64,000 nt of DNA from Trichoplax adhaerens (lineage: Eukaryota > Placozoa > Uniplacotomia > Trichoplacea > Trichoplacidae), in contig NW_002060947.1 of assembly GCF_000150275.1 (NCBI RefSeq), forward strand, positions 7,682,482-7,746,481, read 5' to 3'. Positions 1 to 12,110 of this stretch are shown in pieces (within the stretch, counting starts at the first letter, position 1; every line of letters starts with the position of its first letter). A program made the translations under genes and the position numbers. A model generated the notes under the pieces. It did not search any database. It worked only from the letters and a program-made list of their open reading frames with translations, and was not told where the DNA came from.

Positions 1-2028
1 TCGCGCATTGTTGCTGGGTATGTTGTTGTGGCCGAAATATTGCATGCAATGACAATGTTCACAAATATATAAGTAATTTGTTACTGACCATAAATGCACT
101 TACCATTATTCCTCGCAGCATGACACGAGATGACCTTTAATACGAGATCTTTGCTGTAAAATAGTGAACCTTTTGTGCATCTACATAAACAGTAGCTCTG
201 AGTAACAAAGTATGGATGCATGCATTGTCAACTTTTAAAATACCGCTTACGAATGTGTGCTGTATAGTTGCAATCAGCTCTAATAATAAATATTTTATCA
301 ATGATTGAATTAGATGAATAATAGGCCTGCAGATTACTGAAAGTTTCTGTAGTTATGCTGCGACAGTTGTCATTTTACTAAATATTGCAAACAAATTTAT
401 GGAGCTGCCTTCCACCTCAAACAGCGTCATTGAATTAATCAGAGACTGACGTAAATTGTGATTATATGCACGTATGTGCCTATTTACTACTCAGATAACT
501 ATAAATAAATGAAAATATTTTAATGACTCTCGAAAGGAATTAGCTAAAAATTATAATTTCGCCTCAAAATACGCTAACTACATTAAATATCGCTTTTTAA
601 CACCCATAAATACGTGATATTATTCATCCTGTAATGCATAATCTTCAGTTATGGTACAGTATTATCGACAGCTTAACCGACAGACCAATAAATACGTGTA
701 TATACATAAGACTAGAATTACACTTACTAGTCCTACAACCTATCGTGTTACTGACTGTAAATATGTGAGAGTTGTCATTCAACAATGACCCATTGCATCT
801 CGAATACATCATAACCCATGTATACCTATAGTATATCATGGGCTGCAAGATGCACTAGTACATCTACTGTAGTAGTCCATATCTACATTAAGTGCAATAT
901 TTCCTGTTCAACAGCTGATCAGCTGACGATTGTTCGATAATCTCGTATACTATACATTTAAAAATTTCAGCAAAATAAAAATTTGATGTACCCCTACCAA
1001 GCAGCGCACATGTGATATTGACATTGACGATGCGACACATGGCTGTCTACAAATGAGTCCTGATGATTATTTTTAGTCCTCATTTTTACATCTCGCATAA
1101 CCAGAAAAGAGGCTTCTAAAGAAAACCACGTAGGAAAGTAGATACAACAAAGTTCTATAAGATTAATCAATCAGTTGTATATATAAATATCTACGTTACA
1201 TAACTATAGTCTATATATACATGGTTCAATATAGTCCTTTATTCTTCAATTCTGTCATTAAAATACTACATTTTTTTCGGAGTAAAGCTTGCTAATAAAT
1301 ACAGTACATCAACTATGGTATTTGTTAAGGCTAAAATTAATAATACTAGGTACGGCTCCTATTTCCCTTAATTTATAATCATTGCATTTGGTCTATCCCG
1401 TTGTTCATTTTGTAGTATTTCCAAAATTCCCGAACTAATATGACAGTATTATATGATAGTTATTATTTGTTCATATATAGTTTGCAAGAAATCGAATTAA
1501 ATTGGATATCTTATGCCAAGCCATTGATACAGGAACTCCTTAATTTGCTTTAAATATGTCAATATTGCTGTGATCATATAAGCGGAAAAAAGCATAGATA
1601 TCTCACTGTAGATTTGTAGCATAAAGGTTCAATTTTTTGGATAGATAATAGTTTTATTTATACTTGAATGGAGTATTTTCAAATAATTTGGATCAACTAC
1701 AAAGACAAGACAAGGATCACTGACTCATTATCTTTTTAGTCTTTATACTATGATATATTAAAGGAATTACAGTAGAGATTTAAATCATTATAATTAAAAT
1801 CCGCTTATCATTATTTTATCCTTTAGATTTTTTTGGAATTGTCCAAGTGATAGATGAAGATTAGTTCTTTCGGCACCCTCAATTTTATCATTCATAATAT
1901 AATTAATGCAGAATAAATCCCTAATTTTTTAATATTATTCAATTAAGAATCTGCACATTTTCATTTCGTGTTCCCATCCTTTTGTAGCAATCGAGAACTC
2001 TTCGGCTAGTTTGAGATAATTCAGTTTC
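1..2028. other. AT-rich stretch without recognised gene (3' flank of the peptide gene)
   Basis: I see no exon that reads as a known protein on either strand. The stretch holds AT-rich, stop-dense sequence. It is downstream of the minus-strand peptide precursor, so part of it is probably its 3' UTR. A TTTATT on the plus strand near 1,653 would read AATAAA on the minus strand and could serve as a poly(A) signal, but this motif is common by chance here. Confidence 0.4.
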
Positions 2029-3070
2029 TTAGTTAATATTTTCGGTTGTCCTTTTAAATGGAAACATGCCAGGTAGATTATCTTCTCTTTTAAATGGATA
2101 CCATTTGCGTTGATTATCTCCTCTTTTAAATGGAAACATGCCTGGTAGATTATCTTCTCTTTTAAATGGATACCATTTGCGTTGATTATCTCCTCTTTTA
2201 AATGGAAACATGCCTGGTAGATCATCTTCCCTTTTAAATGGATACCATTTACGTTGACTATCTCCTCTTTTAAATGGAAACATTCCTGGTAGGTCATCTC
2301 CTCTTTTAAATGGAAACATTCCTGGTAGATCATCTTCTCTTTTAAATGGATACCATTTACGTTGATTATCTCCTCTTTTAAATGGAAACATGCCTGGTAG
2401 GTTATCTTCTTTTTTAAATGGATACCATTTGCGTTGATTATCTCCTCTTTTAAACGGAAACATGCCTGGTAGATCATCTTCTCTTTTAAATGGAAACATG
2501 CCAGGCAGATTGTCTTCTTTTTTAAACGGAAACATGCCTGGTAGATTGTCTTCTCTTTTAAATGGAAACGTTCCTGGTAGATTATCATCTTTTTTAAATG
2601 GATACCATTTGAGCTGGTTATCGTCTTTCTTAAATGGATACCATTTTCGTTGGTCAGCATCCTTCTTAAATGGATACCATTTTCGTTGGCCATCTTCTTT
2701 CTTAAACGGATATCGTATTTGTCGGCTATCATGTTCCTTTGAGAGATCTCGCTTATGTTCTTCGTGTTTTTTTGCTTGAATAGCGTCATCTACAAGTTTT
2801 TTATCGTCTTTCTTCTTCTCATGTAAGTCATGAGAAGACATAGCATCAGCAGCTTCACGAGCATGATGATTGCTGCTTCTTGTCTGTGATGACGATTTCT
2901 TTTGATTATTAAGAGAGCTTTCCTTTTCGTCTTCGTTTCGATCTTGGCTCTCATTACTATTACTTGCAGTAAAATCCTTCGCTGAATCCGCAATTGGCCG
3001 ATGATGCAAGCCGCTTTCTTTATAGGACAACTTTTGAATTAAATCTTGAAGTCGATGGATTAATCTTGCG
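2029..3070 (-). CDS. Neuropeptide-type precursor with tandem WYPF / MFPF repeats (3' exon; 5' exon missing)
   Basis: The long open exon ends at TAA (2029) and encodes a precursor whose last 228 residues are 19 tandem 12-residue units. Each unit ends Pro-Phe followed by Lys-Arg or Lys-Lys, the classic dibasic sites of prohormone convertases. Two families alternate: LPGMFPF (nine copies plus one LPGTFPF) and QRKWYPF (seven copies plus QLKWYPF and a first diverged QIRYPF). The part before the repeats is acidic, basic and Ser/Asn-rich, as in precursor spacers. No Gly precedes the dibasic sites, so C-terminal amidation is not predicted. The frame has no ATG near its start. It stays open upstream to a TGA at 3127-3129, with a plausible acceptor (TGACAATAG) putting the exon start at 3070. 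A signal peptide must therefore lie on an unseen upstream exon. I recall placozoan MFPF and endomorphin-like peptides, and this is probably that family. Receptor and function cannot be read here. Confidence 0.85.
2050..2733 (-). repeat. 19 tandem 36-bp coding repeats of the peptide precursor
   Basis: Nineteen in-frame 36-bp units fill this interval without spacers. From the fourth unit on, MFPF-type and WYPF-type units partly alternate, giving a 72-bp higher-order period towards the C-terminus. Units differ by synonymous and a few non-synonymous changes (Glu/Gly/Asp at the first position, Asn/Asp/Ser at the third), which suggests expansion by unequal crossing-over with selection on the peptide core. 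Because the unit length is divisible by three, other frames are also partly open; those are shadows. Confidence 0.95.
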
Positions 3071-3133
3071 CTATTGTCATAGTCAACAATTAGCGGCCGA
3101 TTAATTATTAGAGAAATATTATATTCTCATACT

Positions 3134-6100
3134 CATGAGCAAGAATGCTCTCGCTCTTTATATTAAACAGTTTATCTGGGCAAAATTAGCTAAAGATTGG
3201 ATATTATGCTAGAGGTAATCATTCTTTTAGTTTAAATCATTAAAAATAGATGATAAAAAATTGCCGCAATTTCAGTTACGAAAACATAATTTCAATATAG
3301 AACAAATAATTTACATCTTGTATCAAATTTTTACTACTATTGACATACGTGAGAGTATTTCAATTTAAAATGAAATGAAACGATATCAACTTACATCCTG
3401 ATGAACAAAAAAATAACGAAATACTTATTCTTTGAGCTTAGGTATCGAACAGACCCTATCTAATTTGATGTAGTCAATAATTTATTACCTTAATTTATTT
3501 AGTTATCCTGGCCGACAAGCCTTTTAATGTATTTAACCTGAAGATGAAAATTCCAAAATATGATCAACCCGTCCAGATCAAGCTCTTATATACTGTGCCG
3601 CTGAATATAATTGAAATCACAGCTATTAATAACAAGCCTTCTAGTAAAACAATTTCGATACTAACCATTTGTTAGCATCTATTCATTGCTTGATAAAAAA
3701 AATTATACCATTATGTCCAAGAATTGTTTTAGCCGATTTTGACGGAATACTATTAACTATTATTATCAAATTGCTGATTACCTTTGATGACAACTTTTAT
3801 CCCTTATTTCATCACTACTGCTTTGACCTATTAATTCCAAATGCTTAGACAACTGCTATAAAGTCTCAACTATATTTGACTATATGCTTTAAGTTAATTT
3901 AAATTTGAATACAATACTAACTTTATTAGTTAATATTTGGTTTCTTGACGAAATAAACAATTGTAAATTAATTATGTTCATTTGTGATTGCTGAAAATTG
4001 AATAAATTGTTTTCATCATCGTCACTGAACTGTTATTCAATTCCTGTTTGTCCACCTGTTTAATATGACCAGCAGCAAAGTAATGACGATTTCTTGTGGG
4101 TTATTACACCGCTAGCATTTGCAACTATTTTCATATATTTTATCGTTTTGATAACAAAATTTTTTCCTATTCTGGAGACAAAAACTGCCAAGCAAGGCTT
4201 TTCATTGCATTATATTAATAAGGCATATTGTCTTATTGATAGTTCGATCAATACTCTTGTATTACTCTATCAGTTAGAACCCAGCAGAGAATGGGACATA
4301 ATTGTCTTCCCATTAAGCTTCAGGTGAAATTCCGATATTGCAATGACAAAAAATTAAAACTATTTTCTGCTAATGATTTTTTTATATGTGAAATAATAAC
4401 TCTAGATAATTAAATTAAGTATAATTTTAATAAATTAGCTAACTGCACTGCTTTAATAGTGGTAACAAATCAGCGTCGATATGTTTAAAATTGACATTAT
4501 TAAAGCATAGGCGTCATTTAACGATTGAATGATTATCCATCACCTTTAATTGCATGGATGAATAACTCAATTCTATTTAACCTTAAGATGTCGATCTATT
4601 TGAAAACATGAAGTGAACATCGTTAGTCGGAGAGACATGTCTTAATTTGGTACGACTCATTAATAAACGCAAGCAATAAGTCAATGATTCAACACGAACA
4701 AAACGATTTTCCGTATTTTTTCCCCTTTTATTCTCTGGTAATACCTATTTTGTTGTACCCTGAGGTGATCAAAGCAAGTACCATAGGTCAGGAGATGATG
4801 GGAAATTTTCTAAATTAATTATATCATCGAAATTCAACAGAATATTTTATTAATAGAATAGTAGACAATTACTGATCAATGTAGCGTTGAAAATCCTTTC
4901 CGACAAGCATTTGATTGATAATATTAAACTTTGTATAGATTTAATTTAATCAGTAAATGAAATAACAAGGAGGGCTGTAATCTTAGATATCTAACATAAT
5001 ACAATAGAATATTTTTAATTAACGATCGTCAAAAATAATCTAAATCGTCTAATTTTTATTTATTTTTTACTAATCTAGCAAATACTGATGTACAAACCCT
5101 TGAAATGGCGCATTTTTTTGCGTGCATTTCTTTTTCTTATGCAGTAAATAAAAAGTTAATTGTTATGATAGTCATTTGTAGCTACATCAAATCATCATCA
5201 TTTATCTGATTGATTGTGAAAGCGTATAAATTACTAAAGATACAAAGGTTCTGTTTAAGAGTTTCACTTTTTCAAGTGTAATTTATAGGCACTAAACGTA
5301 GGTTGGACAAACTTTTTTGGCAGTAAATTTTGATTAGGCTATTACCACGACAACAAAAATAATAAATACTTAATCTGCTATCAGCAATAGAATTGCCTTC
5401 AATTTCAATTCAGTTTGAAAAAAAGCTAGAGGTACATTATATAGAATATAGATCTACTGTCAAGGGAACTGCGATACTCGTACTTTGTAACAAAGTACTC
5501 GATTTAAGTATCTTGTAAAATCAGTAAGTCTTATTTAAGAAGGTAATAATGTGAATAATATGTTACATATTTGCTTATTCCATCATCGGCTGAAGGTATA
5601 GTACCTGAACTCTAGAATCTGTTATATTTGAAGACCATTTACATTTCTGGTTCAGAATTAAATTTAGAAAACGAAAATAGTTGCTTTTTAGTATAAATAA
5701 TACAAATGTTTCGCTGATTAATGATTGATTACTAAAGCAATATGACGTAATATTATCTCAAAAGTTTATAATAGTATCATTAATACGTTTAAGGGCAAAA
5801 GTAATCGATACGTAATAGGAAAAATATTTTAAAATTGTTACGGTATGCAATAATGAATGGAAGCCAAAATCAAAGTACATTAAATTTTCTAAATCGCTTA
5901 AGACCAATATTTTAAGCAGAAATGGATGTTGTTTCCCAGGTGGCAAAAACAATAACAACAATTCTTATAACAATGCTATCCAGTAGAAAAAGTTAATAGA
6001 TCATGAAGTCAGATCTACATTTTTACATTAAAACAAAAGATCGAAAAAGGAAACAAATAAATTGACCTCGATTATTTTTCCGGTCGTAAAGAAATGAAGT

Positions 6101-9100
6101 ATTCTGAGATACAGTTGATTATGGTTGTTTTTTAGAGATCAAAAGCAGCTTTGTTGTTTTATAATCGTATCCATTGAAATCAATAACATCTGAAATATCA
6201 CCTTACAGAAAATCTATATAGGGGCTGATATAATTATTGCTTAAGAAGGGATACTGATTGTTGGTGCTCTAAGATTAATTTCTTGCTTGATTAGTGATAT
6301 ATCTGGTAGTATTCATAGCGGAGGCATTAAGATAATAATGAGCGTTAGTTAAGTAAAGCTAAATTCCCTATAAATACTTTAACTATTGTTGAACGAAGAA
6401 ATAAAAAATAGCGAGGACGACTTTGATAGAGTCTCAAAAGCACTCTTAATTTCGGTCAGATTTATCAGCACAGCCGTAGCATTATAAAATGCACCTGCAC
6501 TATAGTTTTAGTTTAAAATATCAGTATACTACGATAAACAAAAAGTTAACTCCTATCTAAGCTTCTTCATCGTTTATTCAATTTGGATAACAATTTTATC
6601 TAGCAAAGCATAAAAGCTGCTTGAGTATTGTTTGACCTAAAGCGTCTACTTTTAACCTAGTCGTACCCTAGACGATTATTATATTGCAGCACGAAAGAGA
6701 ACTTAACATACTGTCATAGTTATTTCAAGTGTTAAGGAAAAAGTTGCTAGAATTATAATCGATATGCATCGTCAGTTTTCTACCATTATTTTATCTATTA
6801 TCAAAAATAACAATAATGTCTACTTGGGATAGTACAAGACTTCAGCACGATTATAATAAAATGTGACCTGAGTTCTACAGAGTATTGCTAAGTAACACAA
6901 AATTTCTTTCCTTCAATATGGAAATGCCAATTATGAATGAAAATTAAAGACAATAGTTTCTCAATTGCTGTAGTATATTTCGTGCCGAATATTGTGATCG
7001 TATTAAGTCGATGGATGAATTTATAACAATAAACAAAATCAAAATTGATCCTAAATTTAGTCGTGCCTAACAGGATCACTAGTCTTGATTAAGAACAGTT
7101 CAACTACCGGTCGGAATCGTACCGTAGGAAGTGAGATCAAAATAGAGTATTTTACAGGATAATAAAATAAGGCATATTTGATCCGAAGGCATTTGCCATA
7201 CACGATGTCACAGTATGGTTTATGTTCAACCATGTAAGAAAATGAAGCATCGATAATTATAATTTGAATGGAGATATTGTCTGATACAAAGAGTAACGAT
7301 CAGTGTAGTACTTTCTTCTCCTTTTCGTATTTAAAGTGATCGGGTATGATGGATGGAATTAAATTAAAGGTTAAAATATTACCGTAGTAGTATCAGATAA
7401 GGATAGCCGCAAAGTTAGTCTATTTTACTCTGTTCCTTAACTGTAATATCACACAACAGGACACATTAAATTATAGGCGGAGACGATACGAGAAATATAC
7501 CATTGACAATACTCCTCAATGCCGAACGTATTCGTGAAATAACACACATCATATTTTGGCGAACAAGGTTATTTTAATTTAAAATAGCATTTAAATCCAA
7601 TCAATGTCCGATAGCTGTAATAACTTTTACCATTAATAGCAGCCCAATAATAAAAATATTTTCAACCACGTTACACGTATGTAACTATTACTTCCTAATT
7701 AGTGAAGTACTGGTATTTCAAGATTCAGCTCTATATCGATATCTACCTAACTACGTAATGATGGGAGCATATTATCGCTCTCATAGATTGATGCTGTCAA
7801 AATTATTTTAACATTAAAATGCTTCTTTATGACAGAGATCAATTGAATTGTGGATTAAAAGAGATGAAGATGAATCCCCTGAAGCTATCTTACTATAAAA
7901 TTTGAAGATTAGATTTAGACAAAACCGATCCATCCTACAACAGCCTTAGCTAATATTTTATTCAGATCGCAAGTTATTTATAAATTTCTACTGATAAGCA
8001 TCAACTGTAGTGCTGCTTAATATCTCATCAAGACATGATTTTTTCGCTATTTAAACCTAAATTCTTTAACTTAATGTTACTAACATCTCTCGATCATAAA
8101 CGTCACCCGTATGTAAATAGGGCGTAAATAAAATTTATCAACTTATGAGATCCTATGGCGGGTTAAAGACTAAATTCAATTTGCGATCATATCATTTCGG
8201 TACATAGTTTAATATCCGGTTTTAGACTTATGTAGGCGTTCTAAAATTCAATTACAGCAGTTTTATTCAATTTTAGCAACCAGGTGATAATAAAGATATA
8301 GTAAATTCTGACGGCTAGCACAGCTTGATTACTTCTTTTGATTGGTGTCTCATCTCATTAGTTAGAGTCTTCGACATAGCTTCGGACATACCATCATGCT
8401 TGACTAATTTTGATTTCGTTACGGATAGTATGAGTAAAAAGGAATAGTATGGTGCTGATTGAAGCCATTTCAATAGTTAATAAATAAACATTACATTAAT
8501 CAGGCCACCTTGAATGCTATGCTGCTTCGCTTTCTAGCCGTCTTGTTCACGAGCGTTTTATTCTCCTTGCATGTAAGAGTATTTCGACAAATCAAAATAT
8601 TTATTTAGTATCAGTATTAAAATAGCCTGAATGCGGTACCGAATGAAAATGCTATGTAACTAAAAGCATTTATTAGCAACTGTATAAATATGTTCAGTCT
8701 ATAAATAATATAATTAAACATGCAAGAACCAAGAAGATGGGGCAAGTTTGAGCTTTTTTAAACATGTTTGAGGTTAGGCTATCATTCTTGGATACTTTTT
8801 ATTTCTTACTTTACAGCTTAGAAATCTTTTTGGTAAGTGTATTTATTAAAATAGCTAAAGGCTATCCGTAAGTAAGAGTTATCTTGAAATTCAAAATAAA
8901 TGCTGGTTAGCCTTTAAAATAAGGTAATGAATACTTAGCATTATCACCAAAAAAAATTCTAAATGCGTGTGAAAAATGAATACTAATTAACACTTAAAAT
9001 ATGAATTAAGTAAATATTAAAATTAATTTGCCTTTTAAAACTTCACTTTAGCTGAAATTGAGAGTTTACGGGATTATTTATAAGAGATGATCAAAATTAT

Positions 9101-10855
9101 GAAATTAAGCCATCTGAAATAGACAATTCTTAGCGTAAACATTCCTAAATTATTGAGCTAAAATCTCTATCCGGTCGTATAAGAAGTACTCATATTGATT
9201 TACTATCATCGAATTAACTTAGAATTCGTACAGTAATTTGGACTCTTTTTATATAATTATCGGCATATGTATTTGAAATTCTCGAATTAGTCGTTTTATT
9301 GTGAAAAATAAATGATTATACGCTTATTAACTTAACTAGACAGTATCAGACGTTTTTTAATTCTATTACAGTAGATACTTGTTATTAACATCACTGAATA
9401 GTGCTTAAAATAATAGAATAAGATAACGGTTTTTTTATTCTAGTGAGGTTTGCTAACGCAGTGCTCATGTTGTGAACTAGTCGATCGAAAAGATTAGTTT
9501 ACGAATATGCCAAATGGTTAGATATAAATAAATAAATGTCCAGGTGTTTTGGGTAACGTCTAATACCTTGCAATTATACGATTATCAGGTATGGTACTTT
9601 ATTTCTAAATTATGTATATGAGTTCGTTTTAACTACTTTAGTTACGTCTAGACATAGCTATTATAATGAAATAATTTTTGGTACATATATAGTGCAATTC
9701 ACTTGCTTTTATTTCATCGCTTTCTACCAGTAGCAGAAAATCTCGTTAGCATAAATTATTCTAATGCTCTCTTCTACATCTAAGAGATGCCTTTAAAATA
9801 AATGATCAGACTATCCTTTACGAAATCGTAGCGGATGAAAAGATTGAATAATTATGAAATTTTTCTGTTTAGCTTGCCTCTCATCTAGTATATAGTATTA
9901 AAGACCAGTAGTAGAGTTTTCGATCAAATTAAATCACAGAAGTTAAGATTTACTTGTCAGTAGACCTCTTTTGTCCTTTTAAGCTCAATCTGACCTTAAT
10001 TTCCACTTCTGAAAGGCTTTATTCAAAAATTAGGCTTCTTAACTTTTATAATTACTGTACAATAATTGAAAATTTTAATAACCATGGGAGGCTACTATAA
10101 CCATGCACAATTTTCGTGCAATACAATTAATGTAATTTAATCTTTAATACAACATGTATGTTCGCAGAAATTTCCCGTTTACTGTCATTCGTAAGTCTTG
10201 ACCTATATCTTTGTCTTCAATCACGAATCTCTAGTCGAAAAATAAAATATAGAAATTAAACTGGACTTTTGGATCTTACTATTTATTTCCAATTGGAAAT
10301 AAAAAGATCCTCAATATTCATACTAATAATACATATTAATTAATGAATAATTCCGAGAAACTAGTGCAAGTATGGTACATTGTTTTAAATCTATATCTAT
10401 GAATGTATTCGCTCATTATCCACTTACAACTAGTAAGCAACAAAAATATACTGCAAAATTTTCATACTATTGCATCCCTTCATAATGATCACTAAATATC
10501 TAATAATGTGAGATCAAATTTTGAAGAGAATAGCTTAATTTTGACTTTAAATAATTCATATATCTTACGACTAGTACAACGATATTGTACATCTATCTCT
10601 ATCAAATGAATAAATGTCCTTATTAAATTTTAAAACTAAAAGTACTAACTACAGCAAAATTGAATCGCAAAATGATTAACCGTGTAATAAGCTATAAAAT
10701 ACTTGGGTCGAAATAATCGAGTCTAAATCAGTTCTTTCTGACTAAAATTAAGCTGTTCAGCCCTATATGCAGCAATACATAATTATTATAATTCAATTTA
10801 AGTACAGAACCAATATTATTTTTATTTCCGTATTTTATGAAACTGTAGCAAGGAT
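3134..10855. other. 7.7-kb AT-rich region, no gene recognised
   Basis: Read on both strands, this stretch shows only short open frames (none above about 80 codons) with no recognisable protein similarity. The missing signal-peptide exon of the peptide precursor should lie in its left part if the intron is short, but I could not pick it out. It may also hold the PORCN 3' UTR or last exon near its right end. Confidence 0.35.
10271..10310. repeat. Inverted repeat around a 22-bp perfect palindrome
   Basis: A perfect palindrome (TTTATTTCCAATTGGAAATAAA is its 22-base core; arms meet at AATT) lies at 10,282-10,303. It is flanked by GGATCT on the left and AGATCC on the right, offset by four bases, so the whole element could fold as an imperfect hairpin. 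It could be a small MITE end or a dyad binding site; no target-site duplication was evident. Confidence 0.5.
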
Positions 10856-10992
10856 NNNNNNNNNNNNNNNNNNNNNNNNNNNNNNNNNNNNNNNNNNNNN
10901 NNNNNNNNNNNNNNNNNNNNNNNNNNNNNNNNNNNNNNNNNNNNNNNNNNNNNNNNNNNNNNNNNNNNNNNNNNNNNNNNNNNNNNNNNNNN
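10856..10992. other. Assembly gap, 137 N
   Basis: A run of 137 ambiguous bases. Reading frames that cross it are meaningless. Confidence 0.99.
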
Positions 10993-12110
10993 GAAATAAT
11001 ATATTAATTTATTATTGTTAGTATCAATGTGGTAACTATGCAATAATATTGCGAACTAAATATGGAAAATAATAATATATTACTTCAGAAAGTTATACGC
11101 ACTTTTACTCTCCAAATAAAACTAATGAAAAAAAAGATTAAGCTAAAATGTTGGCATTTATCAGAATTGAGGCTCTCTCTGACGTAAAATCTATCGGGTA
11201 CATTCCTTGAGGTTAAAATAGATACTTTACGTAAGAATCATCGTAACTGATATCAGTTAGCCAATTAATCATACTATCATTAATATTAGTATTTGATTGA
11301 TAGCTTAATCTGTAATATCTTAATTTTACGAATTTAGTTTTACGTCTTCCTTATATTGTATTTCAAACGTTAAATAATTTTACTCGCATTTTTATGTTAT
11401 AATAATGGAATCTTCACTAAAAATAACGATAGAAATAGGGATTGAAGAGATACCTATCAATTCGCAAATAATTTATTTAACATAGCTTCTAGCAGCTGTT
11501 GTTGCTAACTAGTAGACATCCATATGTGCAAATCGGCATCAATAAGTGAACCTATATTTGTTAACTAGATCGGCATAATATAGCCGCAAAGCTTTAATCA
11601 GCTGGTCAATGGTGATTCTAATGCTGCTACTTATGATGCGCATATGATAATATATCCATTGCGTGTAATTGACACTTGGATCCTGTGATGATTGTTGTTG
11701 AAGTTCCGAACAGTATTTCTCGCATATACACATTACTACATGCTGTGGTTACGTTATAACTAACAGATACTATTACATTAGTTCCTTTAAAACCTCTTTT
11801 TAGCATTAGAACTGACAATGTAAATCTTAGTTACATACTTTACGCTAATGAAATGTTGATGTTGGGTTGATATACAGAAGTACGAAAAGCTAACTGATTG
11901 CAATATATCACTCAAAATAAGTAAGGTTAAATATAAAACTCGGTGCTAAATATCGATTTTTAATGAACAACTAATATAGAAATTAAAACAAGTGAGAGAA
12001 AGAAACAGCGTGATTCTAACTAGCCATTGCAAATTTTATATTAAGTACAACCTATCTGCTTAATGTAAGATCTGCTAACAATTTCTAATCTACTCATAGA
12101 CTCTACTTAC
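10993..12110. other. Presumed 3' part of PORCN (last exon/3' UTR), not resolved
   Basis: PORCN exon 10 ends at 12,111 with a strong donor (GTAAGT), so at least one more exon is expected on the minus strand to the left. Two overlapping minus-strand open frames at 11,539-11,818 are the longest here. Neither matches the conserved Porcupine tail with its KW...W...SHW pattern, so I do not assign them. Confidence 0.35.

Noticed and set aside
2050-2733. CRISPR-like array (36-bp direct repeats)
   Set aside because: Units abut without unique spacers, are coding, and the surrounding genes are animal genes with introns.
2462-2779. Plus-strand frame with repeated NMPGRLSSFLNG units
   Set aside because: Antisense shadow of the peptide repeats.
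1935-2789. 284-codon minus-strand frame with repeated GIHLKE / YQACFHLKE units
   Set aside because: It is the same 36-bp repeat array read in another frame. Only the PF-K-R frame gives dibasic cleavage logic and a precursor-like N-terminal part.
4094-4327. Plus-strand frame starting MWVITPLAFATIFIYFIVLI, signal-peptide-like
   Set aside because: On the opposite strand to the peptide precursor, so it cannot be its missing signal peptide; no other exon joins it.
10767-11043. Open frames crossing the N run
   Set aside because: They consist mostly of undefined bases.
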